Positions 1 to 9,068 of a stretch of 64,000 nt of DNA are shown here, piece by piece. The notes beneath the pieces were generated by a model that saw nothing but the letters and a program-made list of their open reading frames with translations, made no database searches and was not told where the DNA came from. The translations under genes and the position numbers were made by a program. The stretch's first letter is position 1. Each line of letters starts with the position of its first letter. The stretch comes from Coprococcus sp. (GTDB lineage: Bacteria > Bacillota > Clostridia > Lachnospirales > Lachnospiraceae). The stretch lies in assembly GCA_017935345.1 (NCBI GenBank), contig JAGBHU010000040.1:1-64000 (forward strand), read 5' to 3'.

Positions 1-140
1 CAAAAACCCCTTCAAGGGGTGGCAAAAGCGGCAAAGGCAAGATGGCTTGAACAAAGTGAAAGCCAGCGTCTTTAGGCGCTGGCCGGTAACGAGCCCTTAT
101 AGGGCTAGAGCAAACCACCCGTTGGACGGGTGGTTATGAT
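1..140 (+). mobile_element. Candidate right end of an IS200/IS605-type element (omega-RNA-like hairpin cluster), truncated by window edge
   Basis: Four hairpins follow one another in 130 bases: ACCCC/GGGGT at 6-20, GCCAGCG/CGCTGGC at 62-68 and 77-83, AGCCCT/AGGGCT at 92-106, and AACCACCC/GGGTGGTT at 113-135. The last has the look of the subterminal right-end hairpin of IS200/IS605 elements, and the cluster resembles the structured tail behind tnpB genes that is transcribed as guide (omega) RNA. A further TGGCTT/AAGCCA pairing (43-48 with 60-65) competes with the second hairpin. No tnpB codons are visible because the window starts here. It is not a manganese riboswitch: the yybP-ykoY core is absent. 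The identity is inferred from shape, not from a match. Confidence 0.45.
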
Positions 141-206
141 TGTATAGGAAACCTTTAAAGATTTCCGGTACCATAAAAATCACGGAATACATAAAGGAGA
201 AATATT

Positions 207-764
207 ATGAGCATTGCTGAGTTATTTGTATTGGCGGTTGGTTTATCAATGGATGCGTTTGCCGTATCGATATGTAAGGGGTTGTCATTAAAAAAAATAA
301 GCTTTCAACATATGGCGGCAGCCGGTGTATGGTTTGGCGGTTTTCAGGCACTGATGCCTGCAATCGGTTATTTTCTGGGGAGCTTTTTTGCCGATATGGT
401 TACAAAATGTGCACATTGGATTGCTTTTGTTTTATTGCTTTTTATCGGAGGAAATATGATAAAGGAATCCTTTGGAAAGGAAGAAGAACTGGATGGAAAT
501 ATGACGGTTAAAGTTATGCTTTTGCTGGCAGTTGCAACAAGTATAGATGCTTTGGCGGTAGGGGTTTCATTTGCATTTCTTAAGGTGAATATTGTTTTGG
601 CTGTAATGTTTATCGGTATTGTCACATTTGTATGCTCGGCAGTCGGTGTTAAAATAGGAAGCATTTTTGGTTCGAAATATAAAGCCAAAGCAGAGCTTGC
701 AGGGGGTATTATTCTTATCCTGATAGGCATGAAGATATTGCTTGACGGACTTGGCATTTTGTAA
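207..764 (+). CDS. mntP: Manganese efflux pump MntP
   Basis: This 185-residue, very hydrophobic protein has the MntP layout: six membrane segments in two similar halves. Each half carries an acidic membrane motif, SMDAFAV with Asp16 and SIDALAVG with Asp114, the residues thought to bind Mn2+ in this family. MntP exports manganese across the cytoplasmic membrane to avoid toxicity. The start follows an AAGGAGA site 7 bases upstream. The gene stands alone, between the hairpin cluster at the left edge and a separately promoted lipoprotein gene. In many bacteria mntP is controlled by a manganese riboswitch, but I do not see one in the 66 bases between the hairpins and the start. Length is normal for the family. 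Confidence 0.93.
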   Translation: MSIAELFVLAVGLSMDAFAVSICKGLSLKKISFQHMAAAGVWFGGFQALMPAIGYFLGSFFADMVTKCAHWIAFVLLLFIGGNMIKESFGKEEELDGNMTVKVMLLLAVATSIDALAVGVSFAFLKVNIVLAVMFIGIVTFVCSAVGVKIGSIFGSKYKAKAELAGGIILILIGMKILLDGLGIL

Positions 765-805
765 GCCTTAAATGGAATTTAATATGCAATGTCTGGTAAT
801 TATAC

Positions 806-834
806 TTGATATAAATGTAAAAAACTGATATCAT
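806..834 (+). promoter_or_regulatory. Candidate promoter of the DUF885 lipoprotein gene
   Basis: TTGATA at 806-811 and TATCAT at 829-834 are separated by 17 bases and lie about 70 bases upstream of the start codon. The -10 match is moderate. Confidence 0.35.
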
Positions 835-903
835 TTTTTCATAAGTTTCGTTATACGAATAATATAGTGGTAAAAGTGATATTGATGAGTAAGGAGTTTC
901 AGA

Positions 904-2748
904 ATGTTAAAATCTTGTTTTAAGACAAAAAGTAAAAAAGTGATAGCAGCAGTTACATGCGTTACCGTACTGTTTTCATTTACAGCCTGTAATTCACGTA
1001 TGTTTGGCGGTGGCAATTCCGGCAAGGAAGATGACCCGTCAAAATATTCAGATGTGCAGAAGGAGTTTGAGCAGTATCTTGATGATTATTATGAGGAAGC
1101 GGTAACAAGTGATACATTGTCATATAATTATTCCGTGAAAGACGGTGCGGCTATGGGACTTGAGGAGCCTGAGGTTTCACTTGGCGAATTCGATATGTCA
1201 GAAGAAGGAATTGCCAAGGATAAGGCAGAATTTGATGAGTGGTTTAATGACCTGAAGGAATTTGACAGAGAGGATTTGACAGAGAATCAACAGCTTACTT
1301 ATGATATACTCTATGAATATCTTGAAACGGAGGAATTACAATATCTCAATTTATATCTGTATGACCCGTTTTCTCCGATGAGAGGCTTGCAGGCAAATCT
1401 GGCTACCAATTTTACGGATTACAGATTTGATGATAAGGGCGATGTGGAAAGATATATACAGCTCATCAATATGACCAGGGATTATTTCGGTGCCTGCCTT
1501 GAATATGAAAAGGTGAAGGCTGAAAAGGGTTATTTCATGTGTGATGAGGTATGCGATAAGGTAATCGAGCAGTGTGATGATTTCATTAAGGATAAGGACA
1601 GCCATTTTATGATAGCCGTATTTGATGCAAATATTGACAAGCTTGATTTTCTGACAGAGGATGAGAAATCTGACTTTAAGAAGCAGAATAAAGAAGCGGT
1701 GCTGAATAACCTGATTCCTGCATTTGAAGATACAAAGAAGGTTTTGGAGGAATTAAAGGGAAGCGGAAAAAATGATAAGGGTATTTGCAACTATGAAGGC
1801 GGTAAAGATTATTATGCATATCTTTTAAAGCATTATACAGGAACAGCAAAGACACCCGAAGAGGTTATAGAGATGCTAGATTCAGAGTATCAGTCATTAT
1901 TGATGGAGATGTATACACTTCTCATGTCCAATATGGAGGTATATGAATATTTTACGGAGCATTTTGACGATATCTTTGCTGCGGCGGATGAGATGACGGC
2001 AACAGAAGTCGTAGACAAACTGATGCAGGTTGCAACAGAGCATTATCCTGATTTCGGAACAATCACATATAGGGCTGATTATCTGGATAAGAGTCTTGAA
2101 ACCATTATGGAAAATACGCTTGCATATTATATGTCTCCTGCATATGATGATCAGGACAATAATCTGATTCGTGTCAATGGTCTTCATACAGATGGCATGT
2201 GGACGACGCTTGCCCATGAGGGATATCCGGGTCACATGCTTCAGAATGCGTACTTTATGTCTACCAATCCTGAACCTGTAAGAACGTTATACAATTTCCT
2301 TGGATATATGGAAGGCTGGGCTATGTATGCCTGTTATGATGCCGTGGATTATTATGAGTTTGATGAAGAGGCGGCTCAATATGCAGAAGAAATTGCTGCG
2401 CTTTATAAGATGAATGATGAGATAAGCTATCTTGTTATGGGCAGAATAGACCTCGGTGTCAATTATGAGGGCTGGACTATTGAAGATACTGCCGATTACA
2501 TGAATGAAAATGGTTTTGACGGTAGCGCAGCAGAGGAACTATATTATACGATGGTGGGTGATCCTGCCGTATATCAGAGCTATTCTACAGGATATTATGA
2601 GTTAAAGGAATTACATGATTATGCTGAGAAAAAGCTTGCTGATAAGTTTGATGTTAAGGATTTCAATAAGGTCATTCTTGAAACCGGACCATGCCAGTAT
2701 GATATCTTAAAAAAACAGGTAGATAAATATATTGAAGCAACAAAATAA
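904..2748 (+). CDS. DUF885 family zinc-metallopeptidase-like lipoprotein
   Basis: The 614-residue product begins with a lipoprotein signal ending FTAC (Cys29), so it should be anchored on the outer face of the membrane. A metal-binding motif HEGYPGH (His438, Glu439, His444) is followed about 25 residues later by GYMEGWAMY, in which Glu470 is the likely third ligand. This pattern is typical of the DUF885 family, which resembles gluzincin peptidases. A role in peptide breakdown at the cell surface is inferred; the substrate is unknown. The start has an AAGGAG site 7 bases upstream. It ends at a terminator shared with the convergent MATE gene. Full length for the family, with no sign of damage. 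Confidence 0.85.
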   Translation: MLKSCFKTKSKKVIAAVTCVTVLFSFTACNSRMFGGGNSGKEDDPSKYSDVQKEFEQYLDDYYEEAVTSDTLSYNYSVKDGAAMGLEEPEVSLGEFDMSEEGIAKDKAEFDEWFNDLKEFDREDLTENQQLTYDILYEYLETEELQYLNLYLYDPFSPMRGLQANLATNFTDYRFDDKGDVERYIQLINMTRDYFGACLEYEKVKAEKGYFMCDEVCDKVIEQCDDFIKDKDSHFMIAVFDANIDKLDFLTEDEKSDFKKQNKEAVLNNLIPAFEDTKKVLEELKGSGKNDKGICNYEGGKDYYAYLLKHYTGTAKTPEEVIEMLDSEYQSLLMEMYTLLMSNMEVYEYFTEHFDDIFAAADEMTATEVVDKLMQVATEHYPDFGTITYRADYLDKSLETIMENTLAYYMSPAYDDQDNNLIRVNGLHTDGMWTTLAHEGYPGHMLQNAYFMSTNPEPVRTLYNFLGYMEGWAMYACYDAVDYYEFDEEAAQYAEEIAALYKMNDEISYLVMGRIDLGVNYEGWTIEDTADYMNENGFDGSAAEELYYTMVGDPAVYQSYSTGYYELKELHDYAEKKLADKFDVKDFNKVILETGPCQYDILKKQVDKYIEATK

Positions 2749-2757
2749 GAATTTGGG

Positions 2758-2789
2758 AAAAGCTCTGAACATATTATTTCAGAGCTTTT
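2758..2789. terminator. Bidirectional terminator between DUF885 and MATE genes
   Basis: A perfect 12-bp stem (2758-2769 with 2778-2789, 8-base loop) is flanked by A-runs on the left and T-runs on the right. The stop codon of the leftward MATE gene (2779-2781) lies inside the right arm. Confidence 0.85.
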
Positions 2790-4116
2790 TCCTTTGCTGT
2801 TTCCAAGGCCCTCTCATATAAAATATTACGGACAGACTCGTTCCGATGATCCATCCGACAGGCCATGCATATAAAATACCGACAGCGCCGAAACAGCCTG
2901 CAAATATAAATGCCAGCAGTACCCTTAATACTAAATCGGAGAATGTGGTAATCATAAATTGTTTCATCATGCCGGCACCTCTTAATATGCCGTCGGCAAT
3001 CAATTTTACAGATATGATAAAGTAGAACGGCACGATAACATGTAGAAATTGGATTCCGGAATGAAGTGCTGTTTCCGAAGGTTCATCCATGAAAAATCCC
3101 ACCAACTGACTGCTTGCCAATAAATAAAGCAGGACAATAGGAACACATAATATCCAGACAATTTTGATACCTGCCTGAAATCCTTTTGTTATTCTGGACA
3201 GTATATTTGCACCAATATTCTGGGCGGTATAATTTGAAATACCATTTCCCAGAGTGGTAAAAGACGTAATCACCAGATTGTTTAATTTGATTGCCACAGA
3301 ATAACCGGCAATAACGCCCGCACCAAAATCATTGATTACACCCTGAATTAAAATATTTCCGATTGAGATAAAGCTTTGCTGCAATATGCTTGGAATGGCA
3401 ATCGTGGCAATTTTTCTGAAAATCGAAAATGAAAAAAACGGTGTCCGTTCGTCTGTCTGAATCATGGAAAGACGTTTGAGTACAACGATAATTGATAAAA
3501 CACAGCTGATTCCCTGACATAAAAATGTCGCCCATGCAACACCTGCAACACCCATACCAAATCCCCGTACAAACCATATATCTACCAGTATATTGGCAGT
3601 AGAAGAGAATGCAAGAAATATAAATGGCGTTTTGGAGTCGCCTAATGCCGAAAAAATACCGGTTGCAATATTATAAAAAAGCAAAAAAGGGAATCCCCAT
3701 ACATAGATATCCAAATACAATTTAGAGTCATCAAAAATCTCTTGCGGGGTATTTGTCAACAGGAGCAAATCCTTACAAAACAGTAATCCTATCAGCATTA
3801 AAAGCAGGCATAGAACGGCACTGGAGATGAATGTTGTATAGACTGCACATTTCATTTCGCTGTTCTTTTTGGCTCCGAAAAACTGAGAAACAATAACAGA
3901 GCATCCGATATTACATCCGAATGCAAAGGCTATAAAAATCATGGTAATACCGTAGCTGTTTCCTACGGCTGCAAGAGCGTTTTCTCCGATAAATTTGCCT
4001 GCTACCAGACTGTCTGCAATATTATATAATTGTTGAAATACAATACTTCCGAATAATGGTAAACAAAATTCCCACAGTACCCGCTCCGGTTTTCCGGTTG
4101 TTAAATCCTTATTCAT
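2779..4116 (-). CDS. MATE family multidrug/toxin efflux protein
   Basis: This 445-residue membrane protein has about twelve hydrophobic segments in two related halves, as in MATE transporters. These use Na+ or H+ gradients to export cationic drugs or metabolites. The N-terminus has the family signature: an LPLFGSIVFQQLYNIADSLVAG stretch at about residues 19-40, then GENALAAVG. It is read leftward from an ATG at 4114-4116 preceded by GGAGGAA. It is divergent from a LysR regulator 199 bases away, which suggests that the regulator controls it. The substrate cannot be read from the sequence. Complete, of normal length, and ending within a shared terminator hairpin. Confidence 0.9.
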   Translation of the reverse strand: MNKDLTTGKPERVLWEFCLPLFGSIVFQQLYNIADSLVAGKFIGENALAAVGNSYGITMIFIAFAFGCNIGCSVIVSQFFGAKKNSEMKCAVYTTFISSAVLCLLLMLIGLLFCKDLLLLTNTPQEIFDDSKLYLDIYVWGFPFLLFYNIATGIFSALGDSKTPFIFLAFSSTANILVDIWFVRGFGMGVAGVAWATFLCQGISCVLSIIVVLKRLSMIQTDERTPFFSFSIFRKIATIAIPSILQQSFISIGNILIQGVINDFGAGVIAGYSVAIKLNNLVITSFTTLGNGISNYTAQNIGANILSRITKGFQAGIKIVWILCVPIVLLYLLASSQLVGFFMDEPSETALHSGIQFLHVIVPFYFIISVKLIADGILRGAGMMKQFMITTFSDLVLRVLLAFIFAGCFGAVGILYAWPVGWIIGTSLSVIFYMRGPWKQQRKKL

Positions 4117-4250
4117 TTTAGCGATTCCTCCATACGATATTCATGTTGAAAAAAGCATCAAGGAGTATTATACTTTTTGTGTAGAAATATGTAAAATATA
4201 TATATGATATTATGACTATGTCAATATGATATGACGCGATAGAAATACTT

Positions 4251-4280
4251 AATGTATACAGGCAGAGTGCAGTATACATT
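4251..4280. promoter_or_regulatory. Inverted repeat, candidate LysR operator
   Basis: AATGTATAC (4251-4259) and GTATACATT (4272-4280) form a perfect 9-bp inverted repeat with a 12-base spacer, 36 bases before the lysR-type start codon and inside the divergent intergenic region. This position and spacing suit an autoregulatory LysR-type site. Confidence 0.45.
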
Positions 4281-4315
4281 TCATTTCCATCATTGTGATA
4301 AGGAAGTAAGAGCTG

Positions 4316-5218
4316 ATGAACATAAATTATGAATATTATAGAATTTTCTATTATGCGGCAAAATACAAAAATCTGACACAGGCGGCTGAAATGTTAAACA
4401 GCAATCAGCCAAATGTTTCACGTACAATCAAAATTCTGGAACACGAACTTGGATGTAATCTGCTTATCAGGTCAAATCGGGGAATTTCGCTGACGCCTGA
4501 AGGAGAAAGGCTGTATTCCCATATTAAGATTGCCGTCGAGCAGATTCAGGCGGCTGAGGATGAACTTGTCCAATCCAAAAATTTGCAAAAGGGCTGTGTG
4601 ACAATTGGAGCAAGCGAAGCGGCACTTAGGGTACTTGTACTTCCTGTTTTAAGCACGTTTAAGAAAAAATATCCGGATATTCATATTCGTATATTAAATC
4701 ATCTTACGACACAGGCTGTGGAGTCGGTTCAAAAAGGTATTGTTGATTTTTCCGTAGTTACAACGCCGCCTAAGATTGAAAAGCCGCTTGTGTCATATCC
4801 CATTATGCATTTTCAGGATATTTTAATCGGAGGTCCGTCATATGCTTCCTGTGAGGAACGTGTATTTTCACTGGAAGAAATGAATAACAGTCCTTTTGTA
4901 TGCCTCGGGGAAGATACCGTAACATATCGGTTTTATGAGGATTTTTACAGAAATCATAATCTGATTTTAAAACCGGAGCTTACGGCTGCAACAACCGACC
5001 AGATTCTGCCGATGATAAAAAATGATTTGGGAATTGGATTTGTACCGACTGTATTTGCGCAGGATGCATTGGAAAAGAAAGAGGTATATAAGCTTCAACT
5101 GTCTGAGAAAATTCCTTCCAGAGAAATCTGTTTTGTCGAAAATACAAATTATCCGCTGAGTATAGCGGCAAAGGAGCTTAAGAATCTGCTTATGGAAAAT
5201 GCTTCAACGGATGATTGA
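4316..5218 (+). CDS. LysR family transcriptional regulator
   Basis: The 300-residue protein has an N-terminal winged helix-turn-helix (about residues 1-60, with the helix pair AAEMLNSNQPNVSRTIKILE) and a periplasmic-binding-like effector domain from about residue 90. This is the standard LysR layout. It should bind DNA as a tetramer and respond to a small molecule. A GGAAG ribosome site precedes the ATG. It is divergent from the MATE exporter, and the intergenic region holds a 9-bp inverted repeat close to its own start, so control of itself and the exporter is the simplest reading. The inducer is unknown. Confidence 0.9.
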   Translation: MNINYEYYRIFYYAAKYKNLTQAAEMLNSNQPNVSRTIKILEHELGCNLLIRSNRGISLTPEGERLYSHIKIAVEQIQAAEDELVQSKNLQKGCVTIGASEAALRVLVLPVLSTFKKKYPDIHIRILNHLTTQAVESVQKGIVDFSVVTTPPKIEKPLVSYPIMHFQDILIGGPSYASCEERVFSLEEMNNSPFVCLGEDTVTYRFYEDFYRNHNLILKPELTAATTDQILPMIKNDLGIGFVPTVFAQDALEKKEVYKLQLSEKIPSREICFVENTNYPLSIAAKELKNLLMENASTDD

Positions 5219-5321
5219 AAAAAGTAATGTTAAAAAGAAAAAATTTGAATGAAAAAAATATGAATAAGTCCGAGCGAAACAACATATATATTAGGGATGC
5301 CTGCCTGATTATGGAGAATAT

Positions 5322-7013
5322 ATGGAATGTTCTGTTTCAATAACAAGCGAGGATTATGTTGATTACATTGTAGAGTATAACGGAGACCCCGAACCCTTGA
5401 GGGATTATTACAGAGATGATTGTCTGATTATTATTGACAACAGATTTGCAGTGGTGTATAGAAGGATTCCTGCTGATTATATGCTTAGCTTTTCCAGACA
5501 GGCATATAGTTTGTATCCTAAAGTATATGGATTGATGGATACAACCAGCATGGAGGAAATCGGAGTCATCAATATACAAAGGGAGAATGTTCTTGGACTT
5601 ACCGGAAGGAAAACACTCATAGGGATTGTAGATACGGGTATCGATATCAATAACAGTCTGTTTCAGGGAGTTGCCGGACAGACAAGAATACTTGCGGCAT
5701 GGGATCAGTCAGAGGAGTATACTGGTACAGCCGGATTCAGCTATGGCAGGGAGTATAGTAGGGAGGAGATACAGGCTGCTATAGATAATGGGGAACAGAT
5801 ACTAAGAGATAATACGGGACATGGAACTTTTTTAGCAGGCATTGCTGCCGGAAGCAGAACGACTGATTTTACAGGCGTAGCTCCGGAGGCAGAACTGGTT
5901 GTGGTAAAACTGAAAGAGGCAAAGCAGAATCTTCGAAACCTTTATGGTATTCCACTGGACGTGGCTGCTTATTCGGAAATTGATATTATGCTGGGAATAG
6001 CATATATTTTAAACGTATCAAATCAGTATGATATGCCTGTTTCGATATTGATTGGTCTTGGGACGAATAGCGGCAGTCATACGGGTGCCAGTGCTTTGGA
6101 AGCATATATCAATTCAATAGGAATATTAAAAGGAAGAGCAATATCGGTTTCCGCAGGAAATGAGGGCGTTGCAGGTCATCATTTTATGGGAAATGTAATT
6201 GAAAATGAAAGTTATGATACCATTGAAATAAACGTGACAAATAATGACAGCTTTACACTTGAGATATGGGGGCAGGTTCCCAATATATACTCAGTTGCAC
6301 TTGAAATACCGGGTGGGGAATACATAGAAAGAATACCCCCGAGATTTGACAGGAGTGAAAGGATAAGACCGATATTCGGTGGCGGGGAGGTCTTTGTTGA
6401 TTATTTTCTTGTAGAAGACAGTTCCGGTCAGGAGCTGATTATGATGAGATTTTTCAAGCCGCAAAACGGTTTGTGGAGGATAAGGATTTATGCAACGGGT
6501 GATACGGAGAAAAGATATGATGCATGGCTGCCAATATCTGACTTTTTGTCATATGAAACACGTTTTATTAAACCGACGCCCGATTCAACATTGACAAATC
6601 CTGCTACTGCCGAAACGGCCATCTGTATAGGGGCATATAATCATAATAACCGTAGTCTGTATCTTGAAAGCAGCAGAGGATTTACCGCTGATAACAGAAT
6701 AAAACCGGACCTTGTCGCGCCGGGAGTAGAGGTATACGGTCCGGGAAGACTAGGCGATTTTGTCAGAAGAAGCGGAAGCTCGGTGGCTGCGGCACATGGA
6801 GCAGGCTGTGCGGCACTTATGCTGCAATGGTCTTTGGAGAGTATGGCGCAGGAATATATTAACGGCAATCAGATAAGGCAATATCTTATCAGAGGAGCTG
6901 AAAGACCGGGGGTGCGTGAAGGAATCTTTGATATCAGAACATATCCGAATAAGGAATGGGGCTGGGGACTTCTGAACATCAATAATACCTTTGAGGCATT
7001 AAGAAATGTATAA
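5322..7013 (+). CDS. S8 family subtilisin-like serine peptidase (Csp-like)
   Basis: The 563-residue protein has a complete subtilisin triad: Asp104 in GIVDTGID, His167 in NTGHGTFLAG and Ser487 in SGSSVAAAHGAG, with the oxyanion Asn in SAGNEG. A large insert between His and Ser, about residues 285-420, is typical of the clostridial CspA/B/C-like subgroup, which handles spore-germination enzymes in some species. There is no signal peptide or membrane segment, so it is either cytoplasmic or packaged by another route. The start at 5322 is favoured by a GGAG site 6 bases upstream. It stands alone and ends at a strong terminator. A germination role here is only a family-based possibility. Confidence 0.88.
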   Translation: MECSVSITSEDYVDYIVEYNGDPEPLRDYYRDDCLIIIDNRFAVVYRRIPADYMLSFSRQAYSLYPKVYGLMDTTSMEEIGVINIQRENVLGLTGRKTLIGIVDTGIDINNSLFQGVAGQTRILAAWDQSEEYTGTAGFSYGREYSREEIQAAIDNGEQILRDNTGHGTFLAGIAAGSRTTDFTGVAPEAELVVVKLKEAKQNLRNLYGIPLDVAAYSEIDIMLGIAYILNVSNQYDMPVSILIGLGTNSGSHTGASALEAYINSIGILKGRAISVSAGNEGVAGHHFMGNVIENESYDTIEINVTNNDSFTLEIWGQVPNIYSVALEIPGGEYIERIPPRFDRSERIRPIFGGGEVFVDYFLVEDSSGQELIMMRFFKPQNGLWRIRIYATGDTEKRYDAWLPISDFLSYETRFIKPTPDSTLTNPATAETAICIGAYNHNNRSLYLESSRGFTADNRIKPDLVAPGVEVYGPGRLGDFVRRSGSSVAAAHGAGCAALMLQWSLESMAQEYINGNQIRQYLIRGAERPGVREGIFDIRTYPNKEWGWGLLNINNTFEALRNV

Positions 7014-7020
7014 ATAAATA

Positions 7021-7053
7021 TAACCGCTGACAGAAAATGCATGTCAGCGGTTA
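7021..7053. terminator. Bidirectional terminator between S8 peptidase and amt
   Basis: A perfect 12-bp stem (7021-7032 with 7042-7053) with a 9-base loop, followed by a T-rich stretch on the right and an A-rich stretch on the left, separates two convergent genes. Confidence 0.85.
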
Positions 7054-7102
7054 TTTCATTTTTCAGCCGTATATTTGTTTGATATGTTAACAAAGGGGAA
7101 TG

Positions 7103-8854
7103 TTAATTTTCACCCTGTAAAGCTTCAAAGCCTTCTTCTCCGGTACGAACCTTGATAACATTTTCTACATCATATACGAAAATCTTACCGTCTCCGATGT
7201 TGCCTGTGTAGAGTGCTTTTCTGGCAGCCTTTACGACATCGGCAACAGGAATCTTACTTACGATAACTTCAACCTTAACCTTAGGAAGTAACGTTAAATC
7301 CATTTCTACACCACGATAGTATTTTGTCTTACCCTTCTGAGCACCACAGCCGAGAACCTGTGTAACCGTAATACCGGTAACACCTGTTTCGTTAAGTGCA
7401 TTCTTAAGGTCTTCAAATTTATTCTGCTTACAGATAATAGATATCTTAGAAAGCTTCACATCAGATGCCACAGGCGCTTTGTTTTCCATAACCTGAACAG
7501 GAACGGAGGTATCCATTGGAACTGCGGCAGGATTGTCAGCAGGCATAGCTGCGTCTCCGCTTAAACGGTCACCGTATGTCAGGAAGCCTGCATAAGCGGA
7601 CTCAAGACCATGCTCTGTAGAGTCAAGACCAAGTATTTCTTCTTCCTCCGTAACACGTAAACCAACGAGTTTCTTGATAACAAGGAATGCAATCGTAATG
7701 GTAACTGCTGTCCATGCTGCTGTTGCAAACATACCTACAAACTGTATTCCAAGAAGTTCGAATCCGCCGCCATAGAACAGACCGGTAAGTGTTTCACCTG
7801 CTCTATTTGCAATGGAATAACCGGGAGCAGTATCGGTTGCGAACAGACCGACTGCGATAGTACCCCAGATACCGTTTAACATATGTACCGCAACTGCACC
7901 GACAGGGTCATCAATATGTAACTTGTAATCCAGGAACCATACACCAAATACAACTAACAGACCTGCAACTGCACCGATTACAATAGAACCCAGCGCATCT
8001 GTTGAATCACAGGAAGCTGTGATTGCAACAAGTCCTGCAAGAGATGCATTTAAACACATTGAAACATCAGGCTTACCATATTTAATCCATGTGAATATCA
8101 TACATACAACCGTTGCGATTGCAGGAGCAATCGTAGTAGTAACAAAGATGCTTCCTAACTGTGAAAGAGAGGTAGCGGCAGCACCGTTAAATCCATACCA
8201 GCCAAGCCAGAGAATAAATACACCAAGTGCACCGAGTGCAAGGTTATGACCCGGGAAAGCACCTACCTTGATAGAGCCGTCTTTTCTCTTTTTAAATTTA
8301 CCAATACGAGGTCCAAGAATTGCTGCACCGATTAATGCGGAAATACCACCAACCATGTGAATACAGTTAGAACCTGCGAAATCATGGAAGCCCATATCAG
8401 CTAACCAGCCGCCGCCCCATGTCCAGTGTGCCTCAATAGGGTAAATCACTGCGGAGATTACTGCTGAATAAATACAGTAGGATAAGAACTTGGTTCTTTC
8501 TGCCATAGCACCTGATACAATCGTAGCTGTTGTAGCACAGAATACTAAGTTAAATACAAATGATGACCAATTAAAGTTTGCATAGTCGGTAAAGATGTCA
8601 AATCCCGGTTTACCGATAAGTCCTATGTAATCTTCTCCTAAGAGTAAACTGCCACCGATTAAAATGAATACTACGGTTCCGATACAGAAGTCCATAAGGT
8701 TCTTCATGATGATGTTACCGGTATTTTTTGCTCTGGTAAAACCGGCTTCAACCATCGCAAAGCCAGCCTGCATCCAGAATACAAGTGCTGCACCGATAAG
8801 GAACCACACACCATATATTTCTCCGTTGATTGCGCTCATAATTTCTTCTGTCAT
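7103..8854 (-). CDS. amt: Ammonium transporter Amt fused to a C-terminal PII (GlnB/GlnK) domain
   Basis: The 583-residue protein joins two modules. Residues 1 to about 415 form an Amt channel with eleven membrane segments and the twin pore histidines (in SNCIHMVGG and AVAVHMLNG). After an Ala/Pro-rich linker, residues from about 466 form a PII domain with a T-loop TKYYRGVEMD holding the usual tyrosine, and a C-terminal nucleotide-binding region with GDGKIFVYDVENV. PII proteins normally bind Amt in trans and block it when nitrogen is plentiful; here gating would be built in. The ATG at 8852-8854 has an ideal AGGAGGA site, so the 30 codons of open frame before it are probably not translated. 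It has its own strong promoter and a leader hairpin. Confidence 0.92.
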   Translation of the reverse strand: MTEEIMSAINGEIYGVWFLIGAALVFWMQAGFAMVEAGFTRAKNTGNIIMKNLMDFCIGTVVFILIGGSLLLGEDYIGLIGKPGFDIFTDYANFNWSSFVFNLVFCATTATIVSGAMAERTKFLSYCIYSAVISAVIYPIEAHWTWGGGWLADMGFHDFAGSNCIHMVGGISALIGAAILGPRIGKFKKRKDGSIKVGAFPGHNLALGALGVFILWLGWYGFNGAAATSLSQLGSIFVTTTIAPAIATVVCMIFTWIKYGKPDVSMCLNASLAGLVAITASCDSTDALGSIVIGAVAGLLVVFGVWFLDYKLHIDDPVGAVAVHMLNGIWGTIAVGLFATDTAPGYSIANRAGETLTGLFYGGGFELLGIQFVGMFATAAWTAVTITIAFLVIKKLVGLRVTEEEEILGLDSTEHGLESAYAGFLTYGDRLSGDAAMPADNPAAVPMDTSVPVQVMENKAPVASDVKLSKISIICKQNKFEDLKNALNETGVTGITVTQVLGCGAQKGKTKYYRGVEMDLTLLPKVKVEVIVSKIPVADVVKAARKALYTGNIGDGKIFVYDVENVIKVRTGEEGFEALQGEN

Positions 8855-8929
8855 AAAAATTCCTCCTAACGCTAAAAAAGTAGTAAGACATTTTTGTTTC
8901 GTAATGCTGTCGGCCAAACAACTGAAAAC

Positions 8930-8960
8930 AAAAAAAGTGCCCACATGGAAATGTGAGCAC
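8930..8960 (-). terminator. Terminator-like hairpin in the amt leader
   Basis: Read leftward, GTGCTCACAT pairs with ATGTGGGCAC across a TTCC loop (one G-T wobble) and is followed by seven T residues. It starts only about 15 bases after the expected transcription start and 76 bases before the amt start codon, so it would stop most transcripts unless bypassed. Confidence 0.6.
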
Positions 8961-8981
8961 CTTTGCTTTTTTCAAGTGCAA

Positions 8982-9009
8982 ATTATACACTTTCAAATTC
9001 GTTTGTCAA
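8982..9009 (-). promoter_or_regulatory. Promoter of amt
   Basis: On the minus strand TTGACA (9009-9004) and TATAAT (8987-8982) are both perfect consensus boxes, separated by 16 bases. Confidence 0.8.
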
Positions 9010-9068
9010 GTAAAATGGTTTTTATTTTTTAGAAATTAGCAAAAACATAATAATGCAAATAATATAAG

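Noticed and set aside
141-206. Manganese (yybP-ykoY) riboswitch before mntP
   Set aside because: Many mntP genes have one, but the conserved core and junction are missing in the 66 bases available, and the hairpins at 1-135 do not fit its shape.
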